This document shows, piece by piece, positions 1 through 7,995 of a stretch of 26,346 nt of DNA. Under the pieces are notes generated by a model. That model was not told the DNA's origin and made no database searches. It saw only the letters and a program-made list of their open reading frames with translations. Origin of the DNA: an uncultured Devosia sp. (GTDB lineage Bacteria; Pseudomonadota; Alphaproteobacteria; Rhizobiales; Devosiaceae); contig CAJYKO010000003.1 in NCBI GenBank assembly GCA_913775215.1, forward strand, positions 1 to 26,346, written 5' to 3'. Each line of letters begins with the position of its first letter. Within the stretch, counting starts at the first letter, position 1. The position numbers and the translations under genes were made by a program.

Positions 1-157
1 GAAACTCAATCCACGCTTCCTGGCTCTCGACAATGTGCTGCTGCAGCCGCACCACGCCTCGGGTACGGTCGAAACGCGCAAGGCCATGGGCCAATTGCTG
101 CGCGACAATCTCACCGCCCACTTTGCGGGCCGCAACCTTCTCACGCCGGTGCTCTGA
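1..157 (+). CDS. D-isomer-specific 2-hydroxyacid dehydrogenase, C-terminal fragment
   Basis: Only the last 51 codons are present; the gene begins upstream of the window. Reading from base 2, the tail contains LLQPHHASGTVETRKAMG, the conserved end of the NAD(P)-dependent 2-hydroxyacid dehydrogenase family. The histidine before the AS(G/A)T stretch is normally the catalytic acid/base. Family members reduce 2-oxoacids such as glyoxylate, hydroxypyruvate or 2-ketogluconate. The TGA stop overlaps the ATG of the next gene by one base (TGATG), so the two are translationally coupled. Beside an idonate dehydrogenase, a role as a 2-keto-sugar-acid reductase is plausible, but the substrate cannot be read from this fragment. 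Confidence 0.85.
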   Translation, partial: KLNPRFLALDNVLLQPHHASGTVETRKAMGQLLRDNLTAHFAGRNLLTPVL

Positions 158-1194
158 TGAAAGCCATCGTCATTCATGCCGCCAAGGATCTGCGCGTCGA
201 AGATCGTCCGGTGGAAAAGCCCGGCCCCGGCGAGGTTTCGCTACGGCTGGCGACCGGCGGGGTCTGCGGCTCGGACCTGCACTATTATAATCATGGAGGC
301 TTCGGCACGGTAAAACTGCGTGAGCCGATGGTGCTCGGCCATGAGGTTTCCGCCTTCGTCGAAGAGCTTGGCGAGGGCGTGACGGGTCTCGAACGGGGGC
401 AGTTGGTTGCGGTGTCGCCTTCCCGGCCCTGCGGCCACTGCCGCTATTGCCAGGAGGGCCTGCAGAACCAGTGCCTCAATATGCGGTTCTATGGTTCGGC
501 CATGCCTTTCCCCCACATTCAGGGCGCTTTCCGCGAGCAGTTGGTCGCATTGGCGAGCCAGTGCGTCGTTGCGGATGGTTTGAGTGCCGGTGAGGCGGCC
601 ATGGCCGAACCGCTGGCGGTGACGCTACATGCGACGCGCCGCGCGGGACAGTTGTTCGGCAAGCGCGTGCTGGTGACGGGTTGCGGCCCTATTGGTGTGC
701 TCTCAATTCTCGCGGCACGCCGCGCGGGGGCCGCAGAAATCGTGGCGACCGATCTTTCGGATTTCACTCTTGCTATCGCCAAATCTGCAGGGGCCGATCG
801 CGTCATCAACACGGCCAAGGCGCGCGATGGCCTGGCGCCCTATGGCGCCGACAAAGGTTATTTCGACGTGCTCTATGAATGCTCCGGCGCGGCCCCGGCC
901 CTAGCCTCGGGCATCGGCGCCTTGCGGCCGCGTGGGATCATCCTGCAACTTGGGCTTGGCGGCGATATGACCATCCCGATGCAGATGCTGACTTCCAAGG
1001 AACTTGACCTGCGCGGCTCGTTCCGCTTCCACGAGGAATTTGCCATTGGCGTCGAGCTGATGCGGAAAAAGCTGATCGACGTGAAGCATTTGATCACCCA
1101 TTCGGTGCCGCTCGCTGAAGCAGAGTCGGCATTCAAGCTGGCTTCGGATCGCTCTTCGGCCATGAAGGCGCAGATCACCTTCGCGAGTGCCTGA
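157..1194 (+). CDS. idnD: L-idonate 5-dehydrogenase-like zinc alcohol dehydrogenase
   Basis: A 345 aa medium-chain dehydrogenase, full length for the family. The catalytic zinc site is visible in CGSDLHYY near residue 38 and GHE near residue 61. The structural zinc cysteines lie in CGHCRYCQEGLQNQC (about residues 92-106). The nucleotide-binding glycine motif GCGPIG follows near residue 175. CGSDLHYYNHGGFG is characteristic of L-idonate 5-dehydrogenases, which interconvert L-idonate and 5-keto-D-gluconate using NAD(P). The start overlaps the stop of the upstream 2-hydroxyacid dehydrogenase by one base, indicating one operon for sugar-acid catabolism. Its stop codon directly abuts the stop codon of the converging LysR-type gene. 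A related polyol or threonine dehydrogenase specificity cannot be excluded. Confidence 0.85.
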   Translation: MKAIVIHAAKDLRVEDRPVEKPGPGEVSLRLATGGVCGSDLHYYNHGGFGTVKLREPMVLGHEVSAFVEELGEGVTGLERGQLVAVSPSRPCGHCRYCQEGLQNQCLNMRFYGSAMPFPHIQGAFREQLVALASQCVVADGLSAGEAAMAEPLAVTLHATRRAGQLFGKRVLVTGCGPIGVLSILAARRAGAAEIVATDLSDFTLAIAKSAGADRVINTAKARDGLAPYGADKGYFDVLYECSGAAPALASGIGALRPRGIILQLGLGGDMTIPMQMLTSKELDLRGSFRFHEEFAIGVELMRKKLIDVKHLITHSVPLAEAESAFKLASDRSSAMKAQITFASA

Positions 1195-3090
1195 TTAGTT
1201 GTCCGGCATTTCGACCGCGGCGGTGCGCCCCGGTCGGAACACCCGGACGAATTCCTGCACGATGATGCGCTCTGCTTCCGAGAGTTCGCGATCGGCGGAG
1301 AAAATCACCGAAAGCGCGCCGGAAAGCTCCTCATGACGGATCGGCACGGCGATCAGATTGCCGGCCTCAATATCGGCACGCACCGATGACGGCGGCAGGA
1401 TGGTGCAGAGCGGCGCCTGGCGCACCATGGCAATGGCCAGCGCCAGCGAGCCGACTTCGACCACCGTCTTGAGGCGCAGGCCACGTTCGCGGGCAGCATC
1501 GGCAAAACTCTGGTGAATGCTGAGATGCTGGCGGCCGAGAACGAGGGGCAAGGCCGCCGTCTCCTCTATTCCCAATTCCTTGCGGCCGCCAAAACTGATC
1601 GCGGGATTGCCGATGACGCAGAGCGGCTCGGTGGGACCGAGGCGAATGCGCGCAACCTGGGCCTGCACCATGCCGACCAGCGCCAAATTGAGATCGCCGG
1701 AGCGCACATGCTCGTGGAGCATGGTGTTGGAGCTTTCAACGATCTGTAATTGCCAATCCGGGTGGCGCGTGTGGATGCGCGTCATGACATGGGCGATCTT
1801 TTCGGTCAGGACGCTGTCGTGACCCGAGCTAGGCAATGTGCCGATCGTGACACGCGCTTCCGAATGCGCGGCAATGTCATGGGCCTTGCGGACGATCCAG
1901 TCCTGCCGCTCTTCGATCACCACCGTCTGCGATCGAACATCCTCGCCCCGAGGCGAGAGTGTCGCCCCCTCCTCTGTGCGCTGCAGGAGCGGTCCGCCGA
2001 TGGCCTCTTCCATCTGGGAGATATGCTTTGAGGCAGAAGACTGCGCAGTATTGGCAACGCGGGCAGCGGCGGAAATGCTGCCGGTCTGGGCGACGAGATT
2101 GAAGAAGTGGATCTGGCGCGTGGTGAGACGGGGGGTAAAAACCGCGCCTTCTTCATCAACGAGATTGCGCCGCATCGCTTCGAGGAAGGCTTTTCCATAA
2201 TGCCTCGCTGCCCCAGCCGTTTCGCCATAGAGCGAGGAGACAAAGTGGGGTTTAAACGGCTCTTCTTCGTGTCGGGCGAGACCGAGCCGTCGCGGCATAA
2301 GATTGGCCGGCATCAGAAGGCGTGTTTGCGGCTGATCGCGCAGGATGGCCGAGACCTGCGCCGGTTCCTCGTCGCGATAGCGCAGGCGATCGGCAAAGCC
2401 GTGCTCGGTGGCAAAGCGGGTCATGGCATCGATGATCTCGCGCCGCATGCGAAGGAGCGTCACGCGCTCGTCTGCCCGGAACGTGTCGACATGGCTGCCC
2501 TTGCTGCCAACGACGATCCAGGGGTCGTCGTAAAGGTGGACGGCGTTGCGGCCAACCGAAGCTGCCGTGCCATAAAAGATGCGCAGCTGGCCCGCCTTGC
2601 CCGGCAGTCGCTCGCTCTGGGCAAGGCCGGTGGGATCGCCGATATCGTCGTCATCGAGCCCCGAAAAGTGCCAATCTACCAGAAGCTCGGGCGCCGTGGC
2701 GATCATTTGCTGCGAGGTGCGCAACAGGGCCTTGGATACGCGTCCGATCGCGAAGTTGAGATCGAGGTGGACGGAGAGCTTGACCATGCGGCGACCGGGC
2801 TCGAACCGGGTCTCGCGCGTGTGCTGCTCAAGATAAAGAAGGTGGGCGCCGGTACGAAAGAGCCAGAAGGCGGAAGGCAGGAGATCGAGACCACCACCGC
2901 GACGCTCGAAGAGTTTGAGGCCCAACCGGTCTTCGAGGCCATGAAGGGCGATGCTGAGCGCCGAGGGCGTCTGGCCGAGGTGCTTCGCCGCATCGACAAG
3001 GCGCGGGGACTGGCAGGCGAGCACGAACTTTGACAGCAGGGAAAGTTCGACGCCAGCCTTATCCATGAGGGGCAGCATAGAGCCGGCCAT
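1195..3090 (-). CDS. Tandem (double) LysR-type transcriptional regulator
   Basis: One uninterrupted frame of about 631 aa, twice the usual ~300 aa of a LysR regulator. Residues about 15-75 form a LysR-type winged helix-turn-helix (DAAKHLGQTPSALSIALHGLE, then LKLFERRGGG). A divergent effector-domain-like stretch follows to about 310. A second complete HTH occupies about 322-385 (FFNLVAQTGSISAAARVA, then SKHISQMEE and LLQRTEEGATLSPRG). A well-preserved LysR substrate-binding domain continues to the end. The first unit is the more degenerate. It lies 71 bases after the ammonia-lyase gene on the same strand and probably controls the catabolic operon upstream of it. The chosen ATG has only a weak ribosome site; an in-frame TTG four codons upstream and ATGs 4 and 8 codons downstream are alternatives. 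Confidence 0.85.
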   Translation of the reverse strand: MAGSMLPLMDKAGVELSLLSKFVLACQSPRLVDAAKHLGQTPSALSIALHGLEDRLGLKLFERRGGGLDLLPSAFWLFRTGAHLLYLEQHTRETRFEPGRRMVKLSVHLDLNFAIGRVSKALLRTSQQMIATAPELLVDWHFSGLDDDDIGDPTGLAQSERLPGKAGQLRIFYGTAASVGRNAVHLYDDPWIVVGSKGSHVDTFRADERVTLLRMRREIIDAMTRFATEHGFADRLRYRDEEPAQVSAILRDQPQTRLLMPANLMPRRLGLARHEEEPFKPHFVSSLYGETAGAARHYGKAFLEAMRRNLVDEEGAVFTPRLTTRQIHFFNLVAQTGSISAAARVANTAQSSASKHISQMEEAIGGPLLQRTEEGATLSPRGEDVRSQTVVIEERQDWIVRKAHDIAAHSEARVTIGTLPSSGHDSVLTEKIAHVMTRIHTRHPDWQLQIVESSNTMLHEHVRSGDLNLALVGMVQAQVARIRLGPTEPLCVIGNPAISFGGRKELGIEETAALPLVLGRQHLSIHQSFADAARERGLRLKTVVEVGSLALAIAMVRQAPLCTILPPSSVRADIEAGNLIAVPIRHEELSGALSVIFSADRELSEAERIIVQEFVRVFRPGRTAAVEMPDN

Positions 3091-3130
3091 GGTCGTACTC
3101 AAGCTGGCTGAAGTTCTGGATGTGAGGTGA

Positions 3131-3151
3131 GGCCCGCGACGTGCGCGGGCC
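3131..3151. terminator. Stem-loop between the ammonia-lyase and tandem LysR genes
   Basis: A perfect 8-bp GC-only inverted repeat, GGCCCGCG / CGCGGGCC, with a 5-base loop. It lies just after the ammonia-lyase stop codon. No T-run follows on the - strand, so it may be a weak terminator, a 3'-end stabiliser or an attenuator limiting read-through into the regulator gene. Confidence 0.45.
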
Positions 3152-3161
3152 CCAAATAGGC

Positions 3162-4775
3162 CTAGTTCAGCGCGCCGACGGCGCCTTCGGCAGCCGCAAG
3201 GACGCCGCCTTCGGTGAGGAGCTTGATCATCGGGACGATCTGATCCTGCATATAGCCATCCTGCTCCTGGAGCGGGACGACATCGGAGACGGCATCATAG
3301 ATCGCCTGGGTGCCCGCGCCGAGGGCGAATTGGCCGAGCGCATCGCGCGTGAGAAAGATCGCCTTGGTGGCAAGGAGGCATTCGACGGCGACGATCTTGG
3401 GCATATTGCTCAGCACCTGCTGGGCCTTGCGGCAGGACCAGGCGGCCATCGAAACGTGATCTTCCTGGCTAGACTTGGTCGGGATGGTATCGGCGACCGA
3501 TGGAAAAGCCAGAGTCTTGTTTTCCGAGGCGACAGCGGCGGCAGCAGTCGAGAGGATGCCATAGCCATAGTTGAGGCCGATCGGGCGGCCGGCAAGGTTG
3601 GGCGGCAGGCCATAGTTCAGCGTCGTGTCGCAGAGCGCAAAGAGGCGCCGCTCGGAGATATTGCCGATTTCGATGAGCGCGATGGCGAGGATATCCATGG
3701 CGAAGGCGATCGGCTCGCAGTGGAAATTGCCGCCCGAGAGGAATTCGAGCGCGCCGGCTTCATTCCAGAAAACCAGCGGATTGTCGGTCGCGGCATTGAG
3801 CTCGCGGGTCATCAGCGTCTTGGCGTGTTCGAGCTGGTCGCGGCACGAGCCATGCACCTGCGGCAGGCAGCGGAAGGAATACTGATCCTGCACGCGGGCA
3901 TGGTGGACGGGGTGAAGGATATCGTCTTCGAGGCGTACGGCGCGGGAGGATTCCGAGGTGCGGCGCGAGCCCTTGATCATGCGGCGCACGTTTTCGGCGG
4001 CATTGATCTGGCCAGGCTGCTTGCGAACTTCGTGAATACGCGCGTCGAACGCGGCCTGTTCGCCACGAATGGCCTCAAGGCTGAGCGAACCGATGGCGTC
4101 GACCGTCTTCATCAGCTGCTCGGCATCCCAGATGGTCAGCGAGCCCATGCCGGCGCAGAGGCTGTTGCCATTGATGAGGGCGAGGCAATCCTTGGCCTTG
4201 AGATCGAACTTGGTCGGGGAAATACCAGCCAGTTCGAGGGCCTTGGGGGCAGCCATGCGTTCGCCCTTATAGTAGGCCTCGGCCTTTTCGTAGCCGATCA
4301 GCACCGAAACCATGTGGGCGAGCGGAGCGAGATCGCCCGAGGCGCCGACCGAACCCTGGATCGGCACGACCGGATGGACGCCATTGTTGAGCATGGCGAC
4401 GAGACGATCGACGACTTCGATGCGGAGGCCCGAAACGCCGACGCAAAAGGCATTGATGCGCACGGCCATCATGGCGCGTACGATTTCTTCCGAGGCCGGT
4501 TCGCCCATGCCTGAGCAGTGCGAGAGGACGATATTGAGCTGGAACTGCTCGTTATCGGCCTGGTTGATCTTATAATCCTTGAGCTTGCCGACGCCGGTAT
4601 TGAAGCCATAGGTGGCCGGGGCATTTTCGGTGAGCCAGTTTTCCTCGATATAGGCGCGCTTCTTGACGATCTCGGCGCGGGCCTCGGGGGCCAGCTCGAC
4701 CTTGACGCCTTCGCGGGCGATGCGGACGACCTGCTCGATGGTGAGGCTGTTGCCGTCGAGGATAATACTGCTCAT
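3162..4775 (-). CDS. Aromatic amino acid (histidine-type) ammonia-lyase
   Basis: A 537 aa member of the HAL/PAL/TAL family, which eliminates ammonia from an amino acid to give an alpha,beta-unsaturated acid. The MIO cofactor triad Ala-Ser-Gly is at 145-147 in GSVGASGDLAPLAHM. Counterparts of the Pseudomonas histidine ammonia-lyase active site are all present: Tyr56, Ser85-His86 (the histidine-type selectivity pair, versus His-Leu in TAL or Phe-Leu in PAL), Asn202, Gln296, Tyr299, Arg302, Phe351 and Glu438. It is somewhat longer than the usual ~510 aa, with a different C-terminus. A ribosome site AGGAA lies 7 bases before the ATG. No urocanase or other hut gene is near; its neighbours are hydantoin-type hydrolases. 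Histidine or a close analogue is the likeliest substrate, but the context argues against plain histidine utilisation. Confidence 0.85.
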   Translation of the reverse strand: MSSIILDGNSLTIEQVVRIAREGVKVELAPEARAEIVKKRAYIEENWLTENAPATYGFNTGVGKLKDYKINQADNEQFQLNIVLSHCSGMGEPASEEIVRAMMAVRINAFCVGVSGLRIEVVDRLVAMLNNGVHPVVPIQGSVGASGDLAPLAHMVSVLIGYEKAEAYYKGERMAAPKALELAGISPTKFDLKAKDCLALINGNSLCAGMGSLTIWDAEQLMKTVDAIGSLSLEAIRGEQAAFDARIHEVRKQPGQINAAENVRRMIKGSRRTSESSRAVRLEDDILHPVHHARVQDQYSFRCLPQVHGSCRDQLEHAKTLMTRELNAATDNPLVFWNEAGALEFLSGGNFHCEPIAFAMDILAIALIEIGNISERRLFALCDTTLNYGLPPNLAGRPIGLNYGYGILSTAAAAVASENKTLAFPSVADTIPTKSSQEDHVSMAAWSCRKAQQVLSNMPKIVAVECLLATKAIFLTRDALGQFALGAGTQAIYDAVSDVVPLQEQDGYMQDQIVPMIKLLTEGGVLAAAEGAVGALN

Positions 4776-4813
4776 TCTTTTATTCCTAGGTGGGGGCGCT
4801 GTTGCGCCAAAAG

Positions 4814-6097
4814 TCAGGCCGCGGGGGCGAGCGGCTTTTGATCAAGGGTTGAAAGGGTCAGCGCCAAGACGTCGGCGGCGCGGGCGATGGATTCGGTATC
4901 GGTCCACTCTTCGGGGGCATGGCTGATGCCGCCCTTGGAGGGCACGAAAATCATGGCGGCCGGGGCAATGCGCGCAACAAAGGCCGCGTCATGACCGGCG
5001 CCGGACGCGAGCGGACGGGTGGCAAGGCCATGGATTTCGGCGGCGTCGCGGATGATGCCCTGGAGGCGCTGATCGCAAAGGACAGCGAAAGTGCGGCTCA
5101 GGCGCTCGGTTGCAGCAACGCGGCAGCCTTCTGCTGAGGCGGCGTTCTGAGCCAAAGTGTCCATGGTGGCGAGATAGTCATCCATCGCTGCGTCGTTTTC
5201 GGCGCGGATATCGACGATGGCTTCGGCGGCGCCCGGCACGACATTGGCGCCATTTGGCTCGAATTTGATGACGCCGATGGTGGCGGTGAAATGGCCCCTG
5301 CCCTTTTCGGCTTCGGCGCGGGCAGCATCGCGGAGCGAGAGCAGCAGGCGCGACATCGCCATGCCGGCATCGGCGCGCATGGTCATTGGCACCGTGCCGG
5401 CGTGACCGGCTTCGCCTTCGAGGCGGATGCGGACGCGGGCGATGCCGGCAATGCCGCTGACGACGCCGAGGGGAATGGCTTCGGCTTCAAGGACAGGGCC
5501 TTGCTCGATATGGATCTCGACAAAGGCCGCGACATCGGAATGAAGCTTGCCGCCGAGGCGCGCGGGGTCGCCCCCCATGCGGGTAATGGCGGTGTCGAGC
5601 CGCTCTTGGTCCGGCCCGATCATGGCGAGATGGTCTGGCGTCAAGGCGCCGACCATGCCGCGGCTGCCGACGCAGGAGAGGCCCCATTCGCTGGGTTCTT
5701 CGGCGAGGAAATCGACGAGATCGATTGAATGTTTTAGCGTGTAGCCAGCGTCCCGTAGGGCGCGGATGGCGGCTAGGCCGGAGAGGATACCGGCAATGCC
5801 GTCGAAACGGCCGCCGCTTGGCACGGTGTCGCTATGGGAACCAGTCATCAAGGCGGGGGCAGACGCATCGGCGCCTTGCCAGCGGCCAATGAGGTTGCCG
5901 GCGGCGTCGATGTGCGTGGCAAGACCTTCTTCGGCGAAGCGCTTAGCGAGATAATCGCGTCCCTTCAGGAACATGAGCGTGAAGGATCGCCTAGTCCAGG
6001 GTTTGCCGGGCTCGGTGAGCGCCGCCAGCGCGTCGAGATCGCGCTGGAGCTGCTCGCGATCCACCTTGAGCGGGGTGTTGATGCCGGGGAGGTTCAT
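4814..6097 (-). CDS. Zn-dependent N-carbamoyl-amino-acid hydrolase (M20 family, hydantoinase/carbamoylase type)
   Basis: A 427 aa amidohydrolase of the M20 / allantoate amidohydrolase / N-carbamoyl-L-amino-acid hydrolase family. The expected metal ligands are visible: His88 in TGSHSDTVPSGG, Asp99 in RFDG, Glu133-Glu134 in LAEEP, His196 in EIHIEQGP and His393 in GISHAPEE. The dimerisation-domain motif GHAGTVPM is near residue 231. Such enzymes cleave N-carbamoyl amino acids, ureidoglycolate/allantoate or N-carbamoyl-beta-alanine, releasing CO2 and ammonia. Its ATG overlaps the stop of the cyclic amidohydrolase gene by 4 bases (ATGA). This coupling suits a two-step sequence of ring opening followed by decarbamoylation. 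The exact substrate is not evident. Confidence 0.85.
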   Translation of the reverse strand: MNLPGINTPLKVDREQLQRDLDALAALTEPGKPWTRRSFTLMFLKGRDYLAKRFAEEGLATHIDAAGNLIGRWQGADASAPALMTGSHSDTVPSGGRFDGIAGILSGLAAIRALRDAGYTLKHSIDLVDFLAEEPSEWGLSCVGSRGMVGALTPDHLAMIGPDQERLDTAITRMGGDPARLGGKLHSDVAAFVEIHIEQGPVLEAEAIPLGVVSGIAGIARVRIRLEGEAGHAGTVPMTMRADAGMAMSRLLLSLRDAARAEAEKGRGHFTATIGVIKFEPNGANVVPGAAEAIVDIRAENDAAMDDYLATMDTLAQNAASAEGCRVAATERLSRTFAVLCDQRLQGIIRDAAEIHGLATRPLASGAGHDAAFVARIAPAAMIFVPSKGGISHAPEEWTDTESIARAADVLALTLSTLDQKPLAPAA

Positions 6098-7470
6098 GCC
6101 GCGATCGCCGGGGTGACGCGGTTGGGCTTGATGAAGCGGCCGTTGCCGGGCTGGGCCAGGACATTGGTGCCGTCAAAGACGAGATCGCCGCGGAGGAATG
6201 TCGCGACCGGCGCGTGGCGGATGAGGCGGCCTTCATAGGGGCTCCAGCCGACCACGTTATGGCCGCTGGCAGAGGGGTCGTAGTAGCGCGGGCGTTCAGT
6301 GAAGACGGCGAAGTCGGCGTCGAGACCGATGCCGAAGCCGCCCTTCTGGTCGGCGATGCGGAAAAGGCGTGCCGGGTTGGATGCCAGCAGCTTTGCGGCA
6401 TGTGTCAGCGGCAGGTTGCGGTCGGTGAGGCCGTCGAGGAGAAGACTGGGGAGTACTTCAAGGCTCGGCATGCCCGAGGCATTTTCAAGCATAACCGGGG
6501 ACGACTTGCGTTCAAGGCCCCACGAGACGTGATCGGTCGAGACGATGGTGATGTGGCCGGCAGCCAGATGCTGCCAGAGCTTCTCACGCTCGGCGGCGGA
6601 GCGGATCGGCGGATTGCACTTGGCGCGGCCGAGCATGCGCGACACATCCTCTTCCTCGCTGCAGACGAGATAGTGGATGCAGGCTTCGATGGTCGCATCG
6701 ACGCCCTGAGCGCGATAGGCCTGAGCGATGTCGTAACCGCGGCCGACCGAGCAGTGAACGATATGGGCCGAAGCGCCGGTCGCCTGCGCGATCTCATAGA
6801 CTTCGGCGATGGCGAGGGTTTCAGCGATCGGTGGGCGGGATTCGCCATGGGTGCGATAATCGGAGCGGCCCGTTGCCTTGATGGCCTCGCTCCAGACCTG
6901 AACGCATTCATCGTTTTCGTTGTGGACGCCGGCGATCAGGCCGGTCTTTGCGACCTCGGTAAAGGCGGCATGGAGCAGCGGCGTCGGGATGCGCGGGAAG
7001 CGGGTTGAATCGGTGTTGAAGGTCGAAAACTTGAAGGAGGCGGCACCCGCTTCGGCCATTTCGGCGATATGGACAGGGCCATGCGCCGGATTGATCGTGC
7101 CATAGAGCGCGAAATCGACCCGAGCCTGTTCGCCGGCACTGCGCGCCTTTTCGCGGATCATGTCGCCCGTTGAGATGAGAAGGCCGGCGTCATAGGGCAT
7201 GTCGACGATGGTGGTGACACCGCCGGCAGCGGCCGAACGCGTCGACCAGATGAAATCCTCCTGATCCTTTTGCGAGCGCGAATGGACCTGCCCGTCGATG
7301 ACGCCAGGGAGGACGATGGCGTCGCCGAAATCGTGGAAATCTTTTGCCGCAGGCGCCGTACCGGAGCCGAGCATTGCGATTTTGCCATCGCGCACGGCGG
7401 CAAAGCCGCGCTCGACGATGCCGTCTTCGCCGACGAACCGGCCCTGGATGACTTTATCGAAATCACTCAT
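6094..7470 (-). CDS. Cyclic amidohydrolase (dihydroorotase / allantoinase / hydantoinase family)
   Basis: A 458 aa amidohydrolase-superfamily enzyme expected to open a cyclic ureide or imide ring. Ligand positions that can be read are Asp59-x-Gln61-x-His63 (normally DxHxH), Lys147 in SFKF (the usual carboxylated lysine), His183 in VHNEND, His239 in HIVHCS and Asp313 in STDHVSWG. The first histidine of the HxH pair is therefore glutamine. The frame is open further upstream to a TTG, but the ATG at 7470 is preferred because GGAG lies 8 bases before it and it begins 15 bases after the stop of the preceding gene. It overlaps the carbamoylase gene by 4 bases. Dihydropyrimidinase, hydantoinase and allantoinase activities are all compatible with the sequence. 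Confidence 0.82.
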   Translation of the reverse strand: MSDFDKVIQGRFVGEDGIVERGFAAVRDGKIAMLGSGTAPAAKDFHDFGDAIVLPGVIDGQVHSRSQKDQEDFIWSTRSAAAGGVTTIVDMPYDAGLLISTGDMIREKARSAGEQARVDFALYGTINPAHGPVHIAEMAEAGAASFKFSTFNTDSTRFPRIPTPLLHAAFTEVAKTGLIAGVHNENDECVQVWSEAIKATGRSDYRTHGESRPPIAETLAIAEVYEIAQATGASAHIVHCSVGRGYDIAQAYRAQGVDATIEACIHYLVCSEEEDVSRMLGRAKCNPPIRSAAEREKLWQHLAAGHITIVSTDHVSWGLERKSSPVMLENASGMPSLEVLPSLLLDGLTDRNLPLTHAAKLLASNPARLFRIADQKGGFGIGLDADFAVFTERPRYYDPSASGHNVVGWSPYEGRLIRHAPVATFLRGDLVFDGTNVLAQPGNGRFIKPNRVTPAIAA

Positions 7471-7484
7471 GATTTTTGCTCCGT

Positions 7485-7985
7485 TCAATCCAGCGCCGCG
7501 ACCGGCGCAACCTCGGCATCATAGGCGATATCGAAGGTCTGCAAGAACTGCGTGGCGATGTCGGTGGGCACGCCGCGCAGCGCGAGATATTGGCTGGCTG
7601 CCATGCCGCCCTCGCCGCTTGCGGCGGGAAAAGCTTCGGCGAGACGCTGGACATGCAGTCGCTCGGCTTCAAGTTCGAGGCGCTTGATGTCGTCGCGCAG
7701 CGCCTGTTCGGATGGCGCGGTAAAACGCCCCTTCATAGCCTGGCGGGCGCGGCGCAGCGGTTCGATGGCGGCAGCGCGCCAGTCTTCGCTCTCGATCACC
7801 AGCACATCGAGATTTTCCGACGCAATGTCATGGCCGAAGCGATCGGCAATGCAGAGCACCAAGAGCAGCGGCACATCGACACTGAACCGCTCCTGCATCT
7901 CGAGACATGCGCGGCCGAGCGCGGGGTCGCGATAGGCGGCGCACATGTCGGGCCAGACGCGCTGGAGAAAGCCGGGATTGCTCAT
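7485..7985 (-). CDS. DUF2390 / TIGR02444-like small protein
   Basis: A 166 aa soluble protein with no signal peptide or membrane segment. The pattern ACLEMQERFSVDVPLLLVLC, followed by DWRAAAIEPLRRARQAMKG, resembles the TIGR02444 (DUF2390) family, whose function I do not know. The second half is helical and charged (about residues 85-125). The start at 7985 is chosen because GAGG precedes it and it lies about 10 bases after the stop of the ABC ATPase gene; the longer open frame would overlap that gene. It sits between the transporter and the ring-opening hydrolase genes, so it is presumably co-expressed with them. The family match is from pattern memory. Confidence 0.65.
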   Translation of the reverse strand: MSNPGFLQRVWPDMCAAYRDPALGRACLEMQERFSVDVPLLLVLCIADRFGHDIASENLDVLVIESEDWRAAAIEPLRRARQAMKGRFTAPSEQALRDDIKRLELEAERLHVQRLAEAFPAASGEGGMAASQYLALRGVPTDIATQFLQTFDIAYDAEVAPVAALD

Positions 7986-7995
7986 CGGTCCGCCC

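Noticed and set aside
2107..3033. Open frame of 308 codons on the + strand within the tandem LysR gene
   Set aside because: Opposite a gene with two recognisable HTH domains; no independent support.
3141..4514. Long open frame (457 codons) on the + strand opposite the ammonia-lyase gene
   Set aside because: It is an antisense shadow of a clearly conserved MIO-family gene in GC-rich DNA; its translation shows no recognisable domain.
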